A DNA stretch of 64,000 nucleotides from Geminocystis herdmanii PCC 6308 (GCF_000332235.1 NZ_CM001775.1:3186770-3250769); one strand, 5' to 3'. Positions 53,418-63,262 are shown, counted from the first letter of the stretch. The notes: generated from the sequence alone by a model not told the origin. Numbers and translations: made by a program.

Positions 53418-53846
53418 TTAAAATGGAATATGATCTAGTTTATTTTCGTCAATGCCCGAATCTTCCTCGTCAGAATTAACACCTTCTTCTCCATTATCCC
53501 CGGATTTGTAATCATTTAAGCTGACAACTTTATTTCGATCGTCCCCACCATTTAAAGGGTATATGTGAGAAATGATTAACTCTGTTGTTTTTTCTTTATA
53601 TCCTTGTCTTTCTACCAAATCCATTTTTAAACGCCCAGTTAAGACAACTTGATTGCCTTCCACATATTTTTGTTCAATTTCTGTGGCTAAATTTCCCCAA
53701 GCAACCACTTTTAAATTAGAAGGGGGATTATTGGGGGAAAGATTATCAAACTCCACCATCATTTCTGTAACAGCTAATTGACTATCTTGAGTGTATCTTA
53801 ATTGAGGACTACGAACTATTTTTGCCATTAACACACAACTATTCAT
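53418..53846 (-). CDS. ssb: Single-stranded DNA-binding protein
   Basis: 142 residues. OB fold with NSCVLMAKIVRSPQLRYTQDSQLAVTEMMVEFDN, VVAWGNLATEIEQKYVEGNQVVLTGRLKMDL, and an acidic C-terminal tail (SDEEDSGIDENKLDHIPF) that ends in DHIPF instead of the canonical DDDIPF. It protects ssDNA in replication and repair. ATG start, monocistronic. Confidence 0.9.
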   Translation of the reverse strand: MNSCVLMAKIVRSPQLRYTQDSQLAVTEMMVEFDNLSPNNPPSNLKVVAWGNLATEIEQKYVEGNQVVLTGRLKMDLVERQGYKEKTTELIISHIYPLNGGDDRNKVVSLNDYKSGDNGEEGVNSDEEDSGIDENKLDHIPF

Positions 53847-54477
53847 AATTTTGATTTCCTACCTAATCATGAGGCAATTAATTATATTCATTTCTATTTT
53901 GCCACAATTTTGAGGAAATAGTAGTTTAAAAATACTAAGGGAGGTTAATAAAGAAAAAAATATCGATGAGGTCAATAAGAATACAGGAGGACAGGGCGAT
54001 TATATTTTTATGTATTAGACTTCTCCAATAATTATTTTCATCCGATTGAAAATGACGATAAACTATGTTATTTTAACGATTTCAATATCTAAATTGATTT
54101 AATTTTTCATTTCTGGAGATGTCTATTATTTAACCTAATACCTGATGCCTGAAACCTGACACCAGCCCTCATCAAAAGACTCCCATGTGCAAACCCTAAA
54201 TATGAGAAAAAAAGAATTAATATGAAGAAATGTAACATTTTTTTCTTTGTTCCTCACAATTGCACTGAAAATCAATCAGATAAAGCCTTAGACTCAAAGA
54301 ATTACCACAAAAATCACGGGTTAAATGTAAAGAGTTATTACAAAAACCCTCATTTCCGTTTTATTTTTCTTATACTGACGATATAAGAAATAAATCTAAT
54401 AGTTATTTCTACGGAGAGTTTATTAAAAATTTAAACTCGTTTATTGTCGTCAAAATCTTTAGGGAGTATCAAAAGCA
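53847..54477. other. 631-bp intergenic region between ssb and the membrane protein gene
   Basis: Contains a GAATACAGGAGGACAGG stretch (about 53979), CTGATGCCTGAAACCTGACA heptamer-like units (about 54141-54162), and a degraded MITE end (54166-54205: CCTCATCAAAAGACT...GCAAACCCTAAATA). No gene or RNA recognised. The downstream gene's ribosome site GGGAG is at 54461. Confidence 0.55.
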
Positions 54478-54861
54478 ATGCAAGTATCTCACGAAAACAG
54501 TTGGAGAAATAGTTATTTATTCGCCATGACTAAAAGTTTTCTCATCTGGACATTCACTCTAACGGTGTGCTTTTTGGTGGTGGGTTTTCCCTTAGTAGTC
54601 ATTTTGATGACGGTGGGAGTCTTAGCCGCCATCGTCTTACAATCTATTTTACCTGCTAGTGCCATCGTCTTAGTATCGGGAGGAATTTTAGGAGTAACAA
54701 CCGTTGCTATCATTATTTCTTCTTTGTTATTAACGATTAAAGGTATTCGCCCTGATGAAGTACAATGGTTAGGCTGGTTACATGACACTGATAAAGACAG
54801 AATTAATCAAAATTCGATTTATGCGTCTTGTCCTTTAACTTGTGGTATAGAAAACATTTAG
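54478..54861 (+). CDS. Small membrane protein, hypothetical
   Basis: 127 residues. Two or three membrane helices (SFLIWTFTLTVCFLVVGFPLVVILMTVGVLAAIVL and AIVLVSGGILGVTTVAIIISSLLL) and a polar C-terminal tail (GWLHDTDKDRINQNSIYAS). ATG follows GGGAG by 12 nt. No named family recognised. Followed by a terminator-like hairpin. Confidence 0.7.
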   Translation: MQVSHENSWRNSYLFAMTKSFLIWTFTLTVCFLVVGFPLVVILMTVGVLAAIVLQSILPASAIVLVSGGILGVTTVAIIISSLLLTIKGIRPDEVQWLGWLHDTDKDRINQNSIYASCPLTCGIENI

Positions 54862-54886
54862 TTTATATATGATTACTAAAAAAGAA

Positions 54887-54935
54887 CACTGAATTAGAAA
54901 TTGAATCTTCAAAATCTGTTCAGTGATTTTTTTAT
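54887..54935 (+). terminator. Probable terminator of the 127-residue membrane protein gene
   Basis: CACTGAA (54887-54893) pairs with TTCAGTG (54919-54925), loop 25 nt, followed by ATTTTTTTAT. Confidence 0.55.
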
Positions 54936-55007
54936 GGTATTTTTTTTATAAGCTAATGATGATCCCTTACTTATCTACCATTAATCTTTGGAATAATATT
55001 TTTAAAA

Positions 55008-55079
55008 CTCCCCGAGTAGGATTCGAACCTACGACCAATCGGTTAACAGCCGACCGCTCTACCACTGAGCTATCGAGGA
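55008..55079 (-). tRNA. tRNA-Asn (anticodon GTT)
   Basis: 72 nt on the minus strand; anticodon GTT in CTGTTAA, D arm AGCTCAGTGGTAGAGC, T loop GGTTCGAATCC. Acceptor stem pairs throughout (one T-G pair). CCA not encoded. Confidence 0.95.
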
Positions 55080-55208
55080 TTGCTCACATTAAATTATTAT
55101 AGCTAACTATAAAAAAAAAAGCAAGGGACATTTTATTTTTTTTACTGAGACTATCAATTTCTTTCTTTTCGATCTATGCTGATAGTTAACAAGTTTAGAG
55201 GTTGATCT

Positions 55209-55700
55209 ATGTTAACTGATCATCGTTCCGTATCCCTTTCTTATCTTTCCACTAATTTAGAGATTCTTGTCCATTTGGATGCGATCGCAACATTATATCA
55301 AAGAGATCATAATCGGTTTCACATCGTCTTAAATAATGTGGAATTCAGTAAAATCACTGATGATACTAATTTTTATTTTCCCACAGAAAACCCGGAGGAA
55401 AACGGCAAAAATTTAATTTGGTTAGAAATATCTCCTTTCAGGGTGATAATGACTCAACAAAATAAAAATGGGGTGAATTATCGTCATTATTGGGAAAAAG
55501 GTATTTACGGTAAAAGTCGTTATTGGCTTAATGAAAATGGAGACGGTGATCAACAAAATGATAGTATTTATCTACGGAATTTTACTCGGAATCTGACTCT
55601 AAAAGGTTCGTCTAATCCTGAGTCATTGAGAATTGAGTATGAATTGTGGAGTAATCATCTAAATTTAGGTCATTATGTTTTACATCTTGAAGTTAACTAA
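55209..55700 (+). CDS. Hypothetical protein
   Basis: 163 residues, soluble, beta-rich (LDAIATLYQRDHNRFHIVLNNVEF, LRIEYELWSNHLNLGHYVLHLEV). No family recognised; length and context (26 nt before the Rrf2 gene) suggest it may share that transcript. ATG start. Confidence 0.65.
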   Translation: MLTDHRSVSLSYLSTNLEILVHLDAIATLYQRDHNRFHIVLNNVEFSKITDDTNFYFPTENPEENGKNLIWLEISPFRVIMTQQNKNGVNYRHYWEKGIYGKSRYWLNENGDGDQQNDSIYLRNFTRNLTLKGSSNPESLRIEYELWSNHLNLGHYVLHLEVN

Positions 55701-55726
55701 TTTTTTTGTATCTTTTGGGATAGTCA

Positions 55727-56170
55727 ATGAAGTTAACAAAAAAAGGTTATTATGCGGTGAAGGCATTACTAGATTTGAGTCTTCAAGAACACGATCGAGC
55801 TGTGTCAGTAAGTGCGATCGCCACTCGTCAAAATTTACCTGCACCTTACTTAGAGAAAATATTAATTAAAATTCGTCATGCTGGTTTAATTAAGTCTATC
55901 AGAGGAATGCAGGGGGGTTATATATTAGCTTTACCGCCAGAGGAGATTTCTTTAGGGGATATTTTAACAGCAGTGGGAGATAAAATTGAGCCTTTATCGT
56001 CTCATCATTTGAATCGAAATTCGGCAGAGGATTGGGTAACAATGACTTTATGGAAACGTTTGAATCAAAAATTTCAAGAAGGGATTTTTAAGATCACTTT
56101 AGCAGATTTATATTATGATGCTCGTAGTCGTCAAGCCTCCCAAGGGGAAGATAACAATTTTATTATTTAA
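55727..56170 (+). CDS. Rrf2-family transcriptional regulator without cysteines
   Basis: 147 residues. Winged helix-turn-helix: MKLTKKGYYAVKALLDL, SVSAIATRQNLPAPYLEKILIKIRHAGLIKSIRGMQGGYIL. IscR-like members hold an Fe-S cluster with three Cys in the loop after about residue 90; here that loop (SSHHLNRNSAEDW) has none, and the whole protein has no Cys. It is therefore likely CymR-type, responding to a protein or small molecule. Ten nt before galE. Confidence 0.9.
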   Translation: MKLTKKGYYAVKALLDLSLQEHDRAVSVSAIATRQNLPAPYLEKILIKIRHAGLIKSIRGMQGGYILALPPEEISLGDILTAVGDKIEPLSSHHLNRNSAEDWVTMTLWKRLNQKFQEGIFKITLADLYYDARSRQASQGEDNNFII

Positions 56171-56179
56171 TCTATTTTT

Positions 56180-57160
56180 ATGACTATTTTAGTTACTGGT
56201 GGCGCAGGTTATATTGGTTCTCATACCGTTAAACTTTTAAAAAGTAAGGGTTATGATTTGCTGGTGTTTGATAATTTAGTCTATGGACACCAATATATCA
56301 TCGATCGATTAGAAGTCGATTTTATTCAAGGAGATTTGATCGATCGAGCATTATTAGATAAAATTTTTCAAGAATATAAAATTGATGCCGTGATTCATTT
56401 TGCCGCCTATGCCTATGTCGGTGAATCCATGGAAAACCCTGCCAAATATTATCGTAACAATACCGTTGCCACTCTCAATTTATTGGAAGCGATGGAAAGT
56501 GCAGGAGTCAAAAATATTGTCTTTTCCTCCACCTGTGCCACTTACGGAATACCCAATGAAATTCCCATTACGGAAAGTCATCCCCAAAACCCCATTAACA
56601 CCTATGGTTATACCAAATTAGTCGTAGAGAAGATGTTAGCAGATTTTCAACGCGCCTACGGTTGGGAATATGTGGCTTTTCGTTATTTTAATGCCGCAGG
56701 AGCTTCTGTGGATGGTTTAATAGGAGAAGATCATAATCCTGAGCCTCATTTAATACCGTTAGTGTTATATACCGCCTTAGGAAAACGGGATTCTGTATCT
56801 ATTTTAGGAGATGATTATCCCACTCCAGACGGCACTTGTATTCGAGATTATATCCATGTGGAAGACTTAGCCCAAGCCCATTTATTAGGAGTAGAATACC
56901 TCTTGAAAGGTGGTAAAAGTGAAGTTTTTAATCTTGGTAATGGTAATGGTTTCTCTGTCAAAGAAGTCATTGAAAGTGCAAAAAAAGTCACCCAAAAAGA
57001 TTTTACTGTAAAAATAGACGATCGTCGCCCCGGTGATCCACCTATGTTAGTGGGAAGTAGTGAAAAAGCTCGAAAAATTTTAGGTTGGCAACCTGAATAC
57101 CCCGATATTGAAACTATTATTCGTCATGCTTGGCAATGGCATCAAAAGGAAAAAGATTAG
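56180..57160 (+). CDS. galE: UDP-glucose 4-epimerase
   Basis: 326 residues. NAD-binding GGAGYIGSHTVKLL, catalytic YGYTK (Tyr-x-x-x-Lys, about 147-151) with SSTCATYG Ser/Thr, then FRYFNAAGASVDG and the substrate region. Interconverts UDP-glucose and UDP-galactose for polysaccharide and galactolipid synthesis. ATG start, normal length; co-directional with the lipoate-ligase-like gene 13 nt downstream. Confidence 0.94.
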   Translation: MTILVTGGAGYIGSHTVKLLKSKGYDLLVFDNLVYGHQYIIDRLEVDFIQGDLIDRALLDKIFQEYKIDAVIHFAAYAYVGESMENPAKYYRNNTVATLNLLEAMESAGVKNIVFSSTCATYGIPNEIPITESHPQNPINTYGYTKLVVEKMLADFQRAYGWEYVAFRYFNAAGASVDGLIGEDHNPEPHLIPLVLYTALGKRDSVSILGDDYPTPDGTCIRDYIHVEDLAQAHLLGVEYLLKGGKSEVFNLGNGNGFSVKEVIESAKKVTQKDFTVKIDDRRPGDPPMLVGSSEKARKILGWQPEYPDIETIIRHAWQWHQKEKD

Positions 57161-57173
57161 GTGATATTGTTTT

Positions 57174-57890
57174 ATGAATACATGGCGTTTTATCCCTTTG
57201 ATGGAAGGTGACGGTAAGTTACAAATGATGATCGATCAGTGGCTACTAACACAACATCAAAAATACAATCATCCTCCTACCCTCAGATTTTATACATGGA
57301 ATCCTCCAGCCATTTCTTTAGGCGTTAGCCAAAAACGCCATTTTCCTAGTCATTGGCACAATCTCACCTATGAAGGAAAACCTTTAGACTTGGTGAAACG
57401 TCCTAGTGGTGGGAGAGGAGTACTGCATCAAGGGGATTTAACTTATATGGTAGTAACATCCCATTTAGACGGAAATTTAGATACAGTATATCGGCAAATA
57501 TGCCAATTTTTAATTTTAGGATGGCAAAAATTAGGGGTAAATTTAGATTTTGGACAACCTGAAAGCAAATATCTACAATCCGCTAATTGCTTCAAATTAG
57601 CTACTAATGCGGATTTGGTCGATCGACAGGGGAATAAGTTTATCGGTAGTGCGCAACTCAAAAAGGGTAAATTTACCCTGCAACACGGTTCAATGTTATT
57701 AAAACCCGATTTAAAGCTATTTCAACAAGTTTTTAATACTACCCCTCCCTCTCCTGTCTTACCTTTGATGTCTTTAAGTTCGATCGTCTCCGCCTTAACC
57801 GAAGCCGCCGCCGAATGTTTTAATTGTAACTTTGAAACACAACCATTATCACAGAAAGAATTAAAAGATATAAAGAATTTAATAATTTAG
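57174..57890 (+). CDS. Lipoate-protein ligase/octanoyltransferase family protein
   Basis: 238 residues of the BPL/LplA/LipB fold. VKRPSGGRGVLHQGDLTYMVV matches the R-x-S-G-G-G-x-V-x-H-x-x-D motif; GNKFIGSAQLKKGKFTLQHGSMLL is the second lipoyl-binding block with Lys. It should load or transfer lipoyl or octanoyl groups. Ligase, LipM or LipL cannot be separated by sight. ATG start; same direction as galE. Confidence 0.85.
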   Translation: MNTWRFIPLMEGDGKLQMMIDQWLLTQHQKYNHPPTLRFYTWNPPAISLGVSQKRHFPSHWHNLTYEGKPLDLVKRPSGGRGVLHQGDLTYMVVTSHLDGNLDTVYRQICQFLILGWQKLGVNLDFGQPESKYLQSANCFKLATNADLVDRQGNKFIGSAQLKKGKFTLQHGSMLLKPDLKLFQQVFNTTPPSPVLPLMSLSSIVSALTEAAAECFNCNFETQPLSQKELKDIKNLII

Positions 57891-57986
57891 TTAATAAACA
57901 TCGATCGTTTTCTTTTGTCTAACTCAGGTTACGGTAAGTTAGCATTATAATAGAATTTTAAAGTTTTGTAAGTAAAATTAGATACT

Positions 57987-59081
57987 ATGTCAGTATTGGC
58001 GGCTATAGCAGTTTTAGGTTTATTAATAGTAGTTCACGAATTAGGACATTTTGGAGCGGCTCGATTACAAGGTATTCGAGTTAGTAAGTTTTCCATCGGT
58101 TTTGGGCCAGTTTTAGCTAAATATGATGGTAAAGAAACAGAGTACGCTCTGAGAGCTTTTCCTTTAGGGGGTTATGTGGGTTTTCCTGATGATGATCCTG
58201 ATAGTAATATATCTTTAGATGATCCTGATTTACTGCGTAATCGCCCTGTATTCGATCGAGCCATCGTTATCAGTGCTGGAGTTATCGCTAATCTAATTTT
58301 TGCTTATTTCCTTTTAGTAGGTCAAGCAACCACTGTCGGCATACAAGATATAAATTATCAAGCAGGGGTTTTAATTCCCGAAATTATCACCGAAGTTAAC
58401 TCTCCAGCCGTAACGGCAGGATTACAAGGTGGGGATGTGATATTAGCTATCAACAATCAAACTTTACCCGCCGAAGAAACTGCCTTAGAAACCTTAAGAA
58501 AAACCATTCAAGACTCTCCCAATCAGATTTTACAATTTACCGTCAAAAGAGGAGACGACACTTTTATTTTACCGATTACCCCAGAATTAACAGACAATGG
58601 TAAGGGAAAAATCGGAGTCATGTTAGCACCCAACGGAGAATTTATTAAGCGCCGTCCCCGTGATATTATAGAAGCCTTTACGGTAGGCGCACAACAATTT
58701 GAACGTTATACAAAACTGACTATTCAAGGTTTCGCTCAATTAATAACTAACTTTCAAGATAACGTTAAACAAGTAGCTGGTCCTGTTGCGATCGTAGCGG
58801 TAGGTGCAGAATTAGCAAAAAACGACTTAGGAAACCTATTTCAATTTGGTGCATTAATTAGCATCAACTTAGCCATTATCAACATTTTACCCCTTCCTGC
58901 CCTAGATGGAGGACAACTAGCCTTTCTAGCCGTAGAAGGAATAATGGGGAAACCCTTACCCAATAAATTGCAAGAAGGAATTATGCAAACTGGCTTAGTC
59001 TTGCTATTAGGTTTAGGCATCTTCTTAATATTAAGAGATACTGCCAACTTAGCTTTTGTGCAACAATTATTACCGCAATAA
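57987..59081 (+). CDS. rseP: Site-2 protease RseP-type intramembrane metalloprotease
   Basis: 364 residues. Zn motif VHELGHFGAARL (HExxH, about 17-21) in the first membrane segment, the second site LPLPALDGGQLAFL (about 310), and one PDZ domain (PEIITEVNSPAVTAGLQGGDVILAINNQ). Four membrane segments. Cleaves membrane anchors such as anti-sigma factors; cyanobacteria have several paralogs. No rseA-like gene is adjacent. ATG start. Confidence 0.93.
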   Translation: MSVLAAIAVLGLLIVVHELGHFGAARLQGIRVSKFSIGFGPVLAKYDGKETEYALRAFPLGGYVGFPDDDPDSNISLDDPDLLRNRPVFDRAIVISAGVIANLIFAYFLLVGQATTVGIQDINYQAGVLIPEIITEVNSPAVTAGLQGGDVILAINNQTLPAEETALETLRKTIQDSPNQILQFTVKRGDDTFILPITPELTDNGKGKIGVMLAPNGEFIKRRPRDIIEAFTVGAQQFERYTKLTIQGFAQLITNFQDNVKQVAGPVAIVAVGAELAKNDLGNLFQFGALISINLAIINILPLPALDGGQLAFLAVEGIMGKPLPNKLQEGIMQTGLVLLLGLGIFLILRDTANLAFVQQLLPQ

Positions 59082-59300
59082 AATCAGTTCAAGATAAAAT
59101 TATCAGGTTTTGGTATTAGAGTGTTGGGGTGTTGGAGAGATTGGGAATTATCCAAAAAGGGTTAAAACCATTATTACAAAAAAACGAATCACAAAGAAAT
59201 CTACACTTATTCCTGAAGACAAATTCCCTGAAATTTATTTCTTGACGGTTTTTGAGTATAATATAAATCAAAGAATCAACATACTGAAGGAGAACAAGCA

Positions 59301-60689
59301 ATGTTAGCTTACTTTCTCGCCATCGTTATGGCTATGATTAGTCTAACACTATATCTTAACGCTTTTATTAGTCCCAAAATTCATCGGCAAGATGATTTTC
59401 TTTGGAGTGGACTAGGTTTGTTTTATGCTTTAACTCTCTGGATATGTGCAGGAAAAATTACAGGAGCGGTATTATTAGGACAATTAGCAGTAGTATCTTT
59501 GGCGATCGCATTTATCTGGGAAAATCGACAAATTAGAAAATTAATCATTGCTGATACGGAATCGAATAATGGGTTAGAAGGTTTTTCTCTTTTAAGTTTC
59601 ATTCTCACTTCTTTTAATAAAATCTCTCAATTAGCGAAAAAGAAAACCCCAGTTGTTACGAGAAAAACTTCTACTAAAACCGATGAAAAAACGCCTGAAA
59701 TAGAAGAAAAAAATCTTGAAATAAAAGAGAATTTAGAAGTCGAATCTGAAAAAAATCAACCATTCCCAAAGGAAATAATCGAGAAAAAAGTAACCGTAGA
59801 AATTAACACCGAAAAGCCATTACAGGAAGACACTCAAACCGTTGAAAGTGTTATTGAAGAAGTTATCCAAGAAGAAATAGAAGTTGACTTAAACGAAGTT
59901 TCACCCTCAGAAAATAATCTTGATGATGATTTTGATATAGATTCTTTAGGATTATCTCAATCTACAGATAATATTAGTAATGAATCAGAAAAATCTAAAA
60001 GTAATATTTTTAGTAAATTGATGAGATTTTTCCGTAAGTCTTCTCCAGAAAATAGGAATGAAAAAGAAACTTCTCCATCTGTTATAGAAACCAACGAATC
60101 AGAAATTGAGCCTGAAATTGATCTTAATATTAGCGCCACAGAAGTAGAAACAGCTATTGAGAATTTAGATTTAGTGGATTCTAATAGTGATAGTGAAGAA
60201 GTTGAGAAAATAACAGAGGAAAATGATTTAACGAAAGACTCTCTTAAGGAAGAAGAAATTATCGAGTCGATTACTGATGAGATAGAAACAGAAACTATTG
60301 AGTCGATTGCTGACGATGTAGAAACAGAAACTGTTGAGTCGATTACTGATGATGTAGAAACAGAAACTGTTGAGTCGATTACTGATGATGTAGAAACAGA
60401 AACTGTTGAGTCGATTACTGATGAGATAGAAACAGAAACTATTGAGTCGATTGCTGATGATGTAGAAACAGAAACTGTTGAGTCGATTGCTGATGATGTA
60501 GAAACAGAAACTGTTGAGTCGATTGCTGATGATGTAGAAACAGAAACTGTTGAGTCGATTGCTGACGATGTAGAAACAGAAGCAGAAAATAATCCACAGA
60601 ATACAATTGCAACTGAGGATAGCTCGATCGAGCAGCGCCACTTCGTGATCGAACCTTCCTCAGCCCCAGACTCTGATAATGTAAAATGA
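59301..60689 (+). CDS. ycf66: Ycf66 family protein with a long acidic repeat tail
   Basis: 462 residues. The first ~90 residues are the Ycf66 domain with two or three membrane helices (LAYFLAIVMAMISLTLYLNAF, LFYALTLWICAGKITGAVLLG). The rest is acidic, low-complexity, with a 12-residue tandem repeat (ESIADDVETETV type), nine copies at about residues 322-429. AAGGAG precedes the ATG. Ycf66 is conserved in cyanobacteria and some plastids; function unknown. The repeat tail is probably strain-specific and length-variable. Confidence 0.9.
   Translation: MLAYFLAIVMAMISLTLYLNAFISPKIHRQDDFLWSGLGLFYALTLWICAGKITGAVLLGQLAVVSLAIAFIWENRQIRKLIIADTESNNGLEGFSLLSFILTSFNKISQLAKKKTPVVTRKTSTKTDEKTPEIEEKNLEIKENLEVESEKNQPFPKEIIEKKVTVEINTEKPLQEDTQTVESVIEEVIQEEIEVDLNEVSPSENNLDDDFDIDSLGLSQSTDNISNESEKSKSNIFSKLMRFFRKSSPENRNEKETSPSVIETNESEIEPEIDLNISATEVETAIENLDLVDSNSDSEEVEKITEENDLTKDSLKEEEIIESITDEIETETIESIADDVETETVESITDDVETETVESITDDVETETVESITDEIETETIESIADDVETETVESIADDVETETVESIADDVETETVESIADDVETEAENNPQNTIATEDSSIEQRHFVIEPSSAPDSDNVK
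60264..60587. repeat. 36-bp tandem repeat, nine units, inside ycf66
   Basis: Nine units of 36 bp, each starting GAGTCGATT(A/G)CTGA, encoding ESI(A/T)D(D/E)(V/I)ETET(V/I). The last unit is diverged (ETEAE). Two sub-types alternate (TDEIETETI and ADDVETETV), showing block duplication. Confidence 0.9.
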
Positions 60690-60714
60690 GTTTAAAAGCG
60701 TTATTTTTGATACT

Positions 60715-61278
60715 TTAGGAAACCGCAGGAAAAATTATACTTTCCACCAGTTCGATCGAACTTTCTAAATTATCATTAATAACCTGATAATCAAACTCAT
60801 CACTAACGGCTAATTCTTCCCTTGCTTTAGCCAAACGTTTAATAATAACTTCCTCGGCATCTGTAGCTCTTCCCCTCAATCTTTGCTCTAAAATATCTAA
60901 AGAAGGGGGTAAAATAAAAATGCTCGTAGCTAAAGGGAAACTATCTTTAATCAATCTTGCTCCTAAAACTTCAATTTCTAAGATAATAATTTTACCCTGA
61001 TTAATTTGCTCTAACACAGGTTGACGAGGAGTGCCATAATAGTTTCCAGCATACTCAGCCCATTCTAACAGTTGATGATCATTAATCATTTGTTCAAATT
61101 CATCACGAGACAAAAAATAATAATCCTTTTTATCAACTTCTCCCTGACGAGGCACACGAGTTGTCGCAGATATAGACACAAAAATCTGAGAATATTTAGA
61201 CAGTAAAGCCTTAACTATTGTACCCTTACCTACTCCACTAGGTCCGGTGATGACAACCAATTTTCCCTCTTGAGTCAT
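60715..61278 (-). CDS. gmk: Guanylate kinase
   Basis: 187 residues. P-loop VITGPSGVGKGT, ISATTRVPRQGE, then DYYFLSRDEFEQM, EWAEYAGNYYGTP and the lid region RLRGRATDAEEVI. Phosphorylates GMP to GDP in the cytoplasm. ATG start. It is convergent with ycf66. The C terminus (IIFPAVS) is a little short but the fold is complete. Confidence 0.95.
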   Translation of the reverse strand: MTQEGKLVVITGPSGVGKGTIVKALLSKYSQIFVSISATTRVPRQGEVDKKDYYFLSRDEFEQMINDHQLLEWAEYAGNYYGTPRQPVLEQINQGKIIILEIEVLGARLIKDSFPLATSIFILPPSLDILEQRLRGRATDAEEVIIKRLAKAREELAVSDEFDYQVINDNLESSIELVESIIFPAVS

Positions 61279-61422
61279 TATTTTCTATGTTGCTAAAAAT
61301 ACGATCGATATTTAATTTTTATCACAAAATCGATCGATCAATTCCTGACGAGATAAATTTAAGAGAAAAGGTATCACTTTCAAATATGATAATTTTATTA
61401 ATAAAGGAGGGATAATACCTTA

Positions 61423-62694
61423 ATGAACAATTTTGATATAGTTATATTATCCAACGGACCGGGAGAAATTACCACATGGGTTTTACCTGTTGTTAAGCAA
61501 ATTAGAGCTAAATTAAATCATCTTCATAATAATATTAGAATCTCTTTAATTTTATCTCCTTGCCCTCACGCTACGGGAAATGAAGTTAATATTGCAACTT
61601 CATGGCAAGAGATTAATCGTATTCAATCACCCGATGATTTTTTTAGTTTTTTTTTATGGGGAAAAACTGCGGATAATTGGCATTGGCATTCTCAAGGTTT
61701 AGTTATTTTTTTAGGTGGAGATCAATTTTTTACTTTAACCATTGCTAAAAGACTTGGTTTTCAAAGTTTAATTTATGCAGAATGGGATGCTCGTTGGTAT
61801 CGCTATATTGATTATTTTGCAGTCATGAATCAAGCTATTATTGATAAAATACCTTCTTCATTTCATCATAAATGTACTATTGTGGGAGATTTAATGGCTG
61901 ATGTGAGTATTTTAAAATCAGACAATAATCAAATTAATAATAATATTAAAATAGGACTGTTACCCGGTTCAAAATCTAGTAAATTAACTCAAGGTGTGCC
62001 TTTTTTAAGTTCGATCGTACAGTATATTATAAATATTTCATCTGAACAAAACTTATTCAATATTGACTTTATTCTTCCTCTTGCACCCACCATAACTCCA
62101 GAAAATTTAGCTTACTATGGTAATAAAAATAATAACCCTTTAATTGATAAATTAGGTAATGTAACAGTGCAATTAATAGAAGAAAAAAAACAACTTTATC
62201 TGCTAACATCTGGAGGAGTTAAAATAAAATTAATTACTGATTTTCCCGCCTATGAAGAATTAGTTAATTGTGATCTTTGTTTAACTACTGTGGGAGCAAA
62301 TACTGCTCAATTAGGAGCTTTAGGAATACCGATGATAGTTTTAATTCCTTTATATCAATTAGAGGCAATGAAATCATGGGATGGTTTACCCGGAATCTTG
62401 GCTAATTTACCCATACTAGGAGATTTCTTTGCTAAGTTAATTAACTCGATCGTACTCAAATTTACCAAAAAAAATAAAAAACTTTATGCTTGGCCTAATC
62501 TATGGGCAAAAAAAGAAATTGTACCCGAATTAATCGGTTATTTAACTGTAGAAGAAGTGGGAAATTTAGTTTTAGATTTCTTAAAAAATCCCACAAAATT
62601 AACAATCATGAAAGATAATTTACAAAAAGTTAGAGGCACTTCTGGAGCAAGTATCAAAATAGCTGAAATAGTCGAAACAATAATTTTAAAATAG
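61423..62694 (+). CDS. Lipid-A-disaccharide synthase-related protein
   Basis: 423 residues of the GT-B fold. The opening FDIVILSNGPGEITTWVLPVVKQIRAKL and the C-terminal LCLTTVGANTAQLGALGIPMIVLIPLYQLEAMKSWDGLPG match the cyanobacterial LpxB-related family rather than true LpxB. Substrate is not established; the neighbouring fabZ and lpxA support a role around lipid A or another cell-envelope glycolipid. ATG start; 106 nt before fabZ. Confidence 0.88.
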   Translation: MNNFDIVILSNGPGEITTWVLPVVKQIRAKLNHLHNNIRISLILSPCPHATGNEVNIATSWQEINRIQSPDDFFSFFLWGKTADNWHWHSQGLVIFLGGDQFFTLTIAKRLGFQSLIYAEWDARWYRYIDYFAVMNQAIIDKIPSSFHHKCTIVGDLMADVSILKSDNNQINNNIKIGLLPGSKSSKLTQGVPFLSSIVQYIINISSEQNLFNIDFILPLAPTITPENLAYYGNKNNNPLIDKLGNVTVQLIEEKKQLYLLTSGGVKIKLITDFPAYEELVNCDLCLTTVGANTAQLGALGIPMIVLIPLYQLEAMKSWDGLPGILANLPILGDFFAKLINSIVLKFTKKNKKLYAWPNLWAKKEIVPELIGYLTVEEVGNLVLDFLKNPTKLTIMKDNLQKVRGTSGASIKIAEIVETIILK

Positions 62695-62800
62695 CATTAC
62701 TCCATCATAAAAAATTTTTTGCTCTACTGAGCTTAGTTTTACTGGTTCATGATATTCTAATTAAGGCTTATTGATAAGTGTCTTCAGGAAATCATCATTA

Positions 62801-63262
62801 ATGGAACAAGATTTAGTACAAAACACTGTGACAACCTTCTCTATTACAGAAATTCAAGAATTATTACCCCATCGTTATCCTTTTGCTTTGCTCGATCGAA
62901 TTATTGATTATACAGAAGGACAAAAGGCTACAGGCATTAAAAATGTCACCATCAATGAACCTTTCTTTCCTGGGCATATCCCTAATAAGCCCATAATGCC
63001 GGGGGTTTTACAATTAGAAGCCCTAGCACAAGTAGGGGGAGTGATTTTAACTCTTTTACCCGGCATGAAAGGCAAGTTTTTCGCCTATGCTGGGGTAGAT
63101 AAAGCCCGTTTTCGTCGCCCCGTTATCCCCGGTGATCAATTAGTGATGACAGTTGAGTTACTGTCTTTTAAACGTAATCGTATTGCTAAAATGCAAGGAA
63201 AAGGTTTGGTTGATGGACAATTAGCGGTAGAAGCAGAAATGTTATTTTCTCTTTTCGATTAA
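62801..63262 (+). CDS. fabZ: 3-hydroxyacyl-ACP dehydratase FabZ
   Basis: 153 residues from ATG 62801 (an upstream in-frame TTG at 62771 gives 163). Hot-dog fold: [17 protein letters not shown] with catalytic His, then [26 protein letters not shown] with catalytic Glu. Dehydrates 3-hydroxyacyl-ACP in fatty-acid elongation. AGGAA precedes the ATG. Followed by lpxA, the common fabZ-lpxA order. Confidence 0.95.
   Translation: MEQDLVQNTVTTFSITEIQELLPHRYPFALLDRIIDYTEGQKATGIKNVTINEPFFPGHIPNKPIMPGVLQLEALAQVGGVILTLLPGMKGKFFAYAGVDKARFRRPVIPGDQLVMTVELLSFKRNRIAKMQGKGLVDGQLAVEAEMLFSLFD

Noticed and set aside
60228..60641. 137-codon open frame opposite ycf66 with a repeated NRLNSFCFYIIS motif
   Set aside because: It is the mirror of the 36-bp repeat on the coding strand; a unit length divisible by 3 keeps it open by itself. 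No ribosome site or start context.
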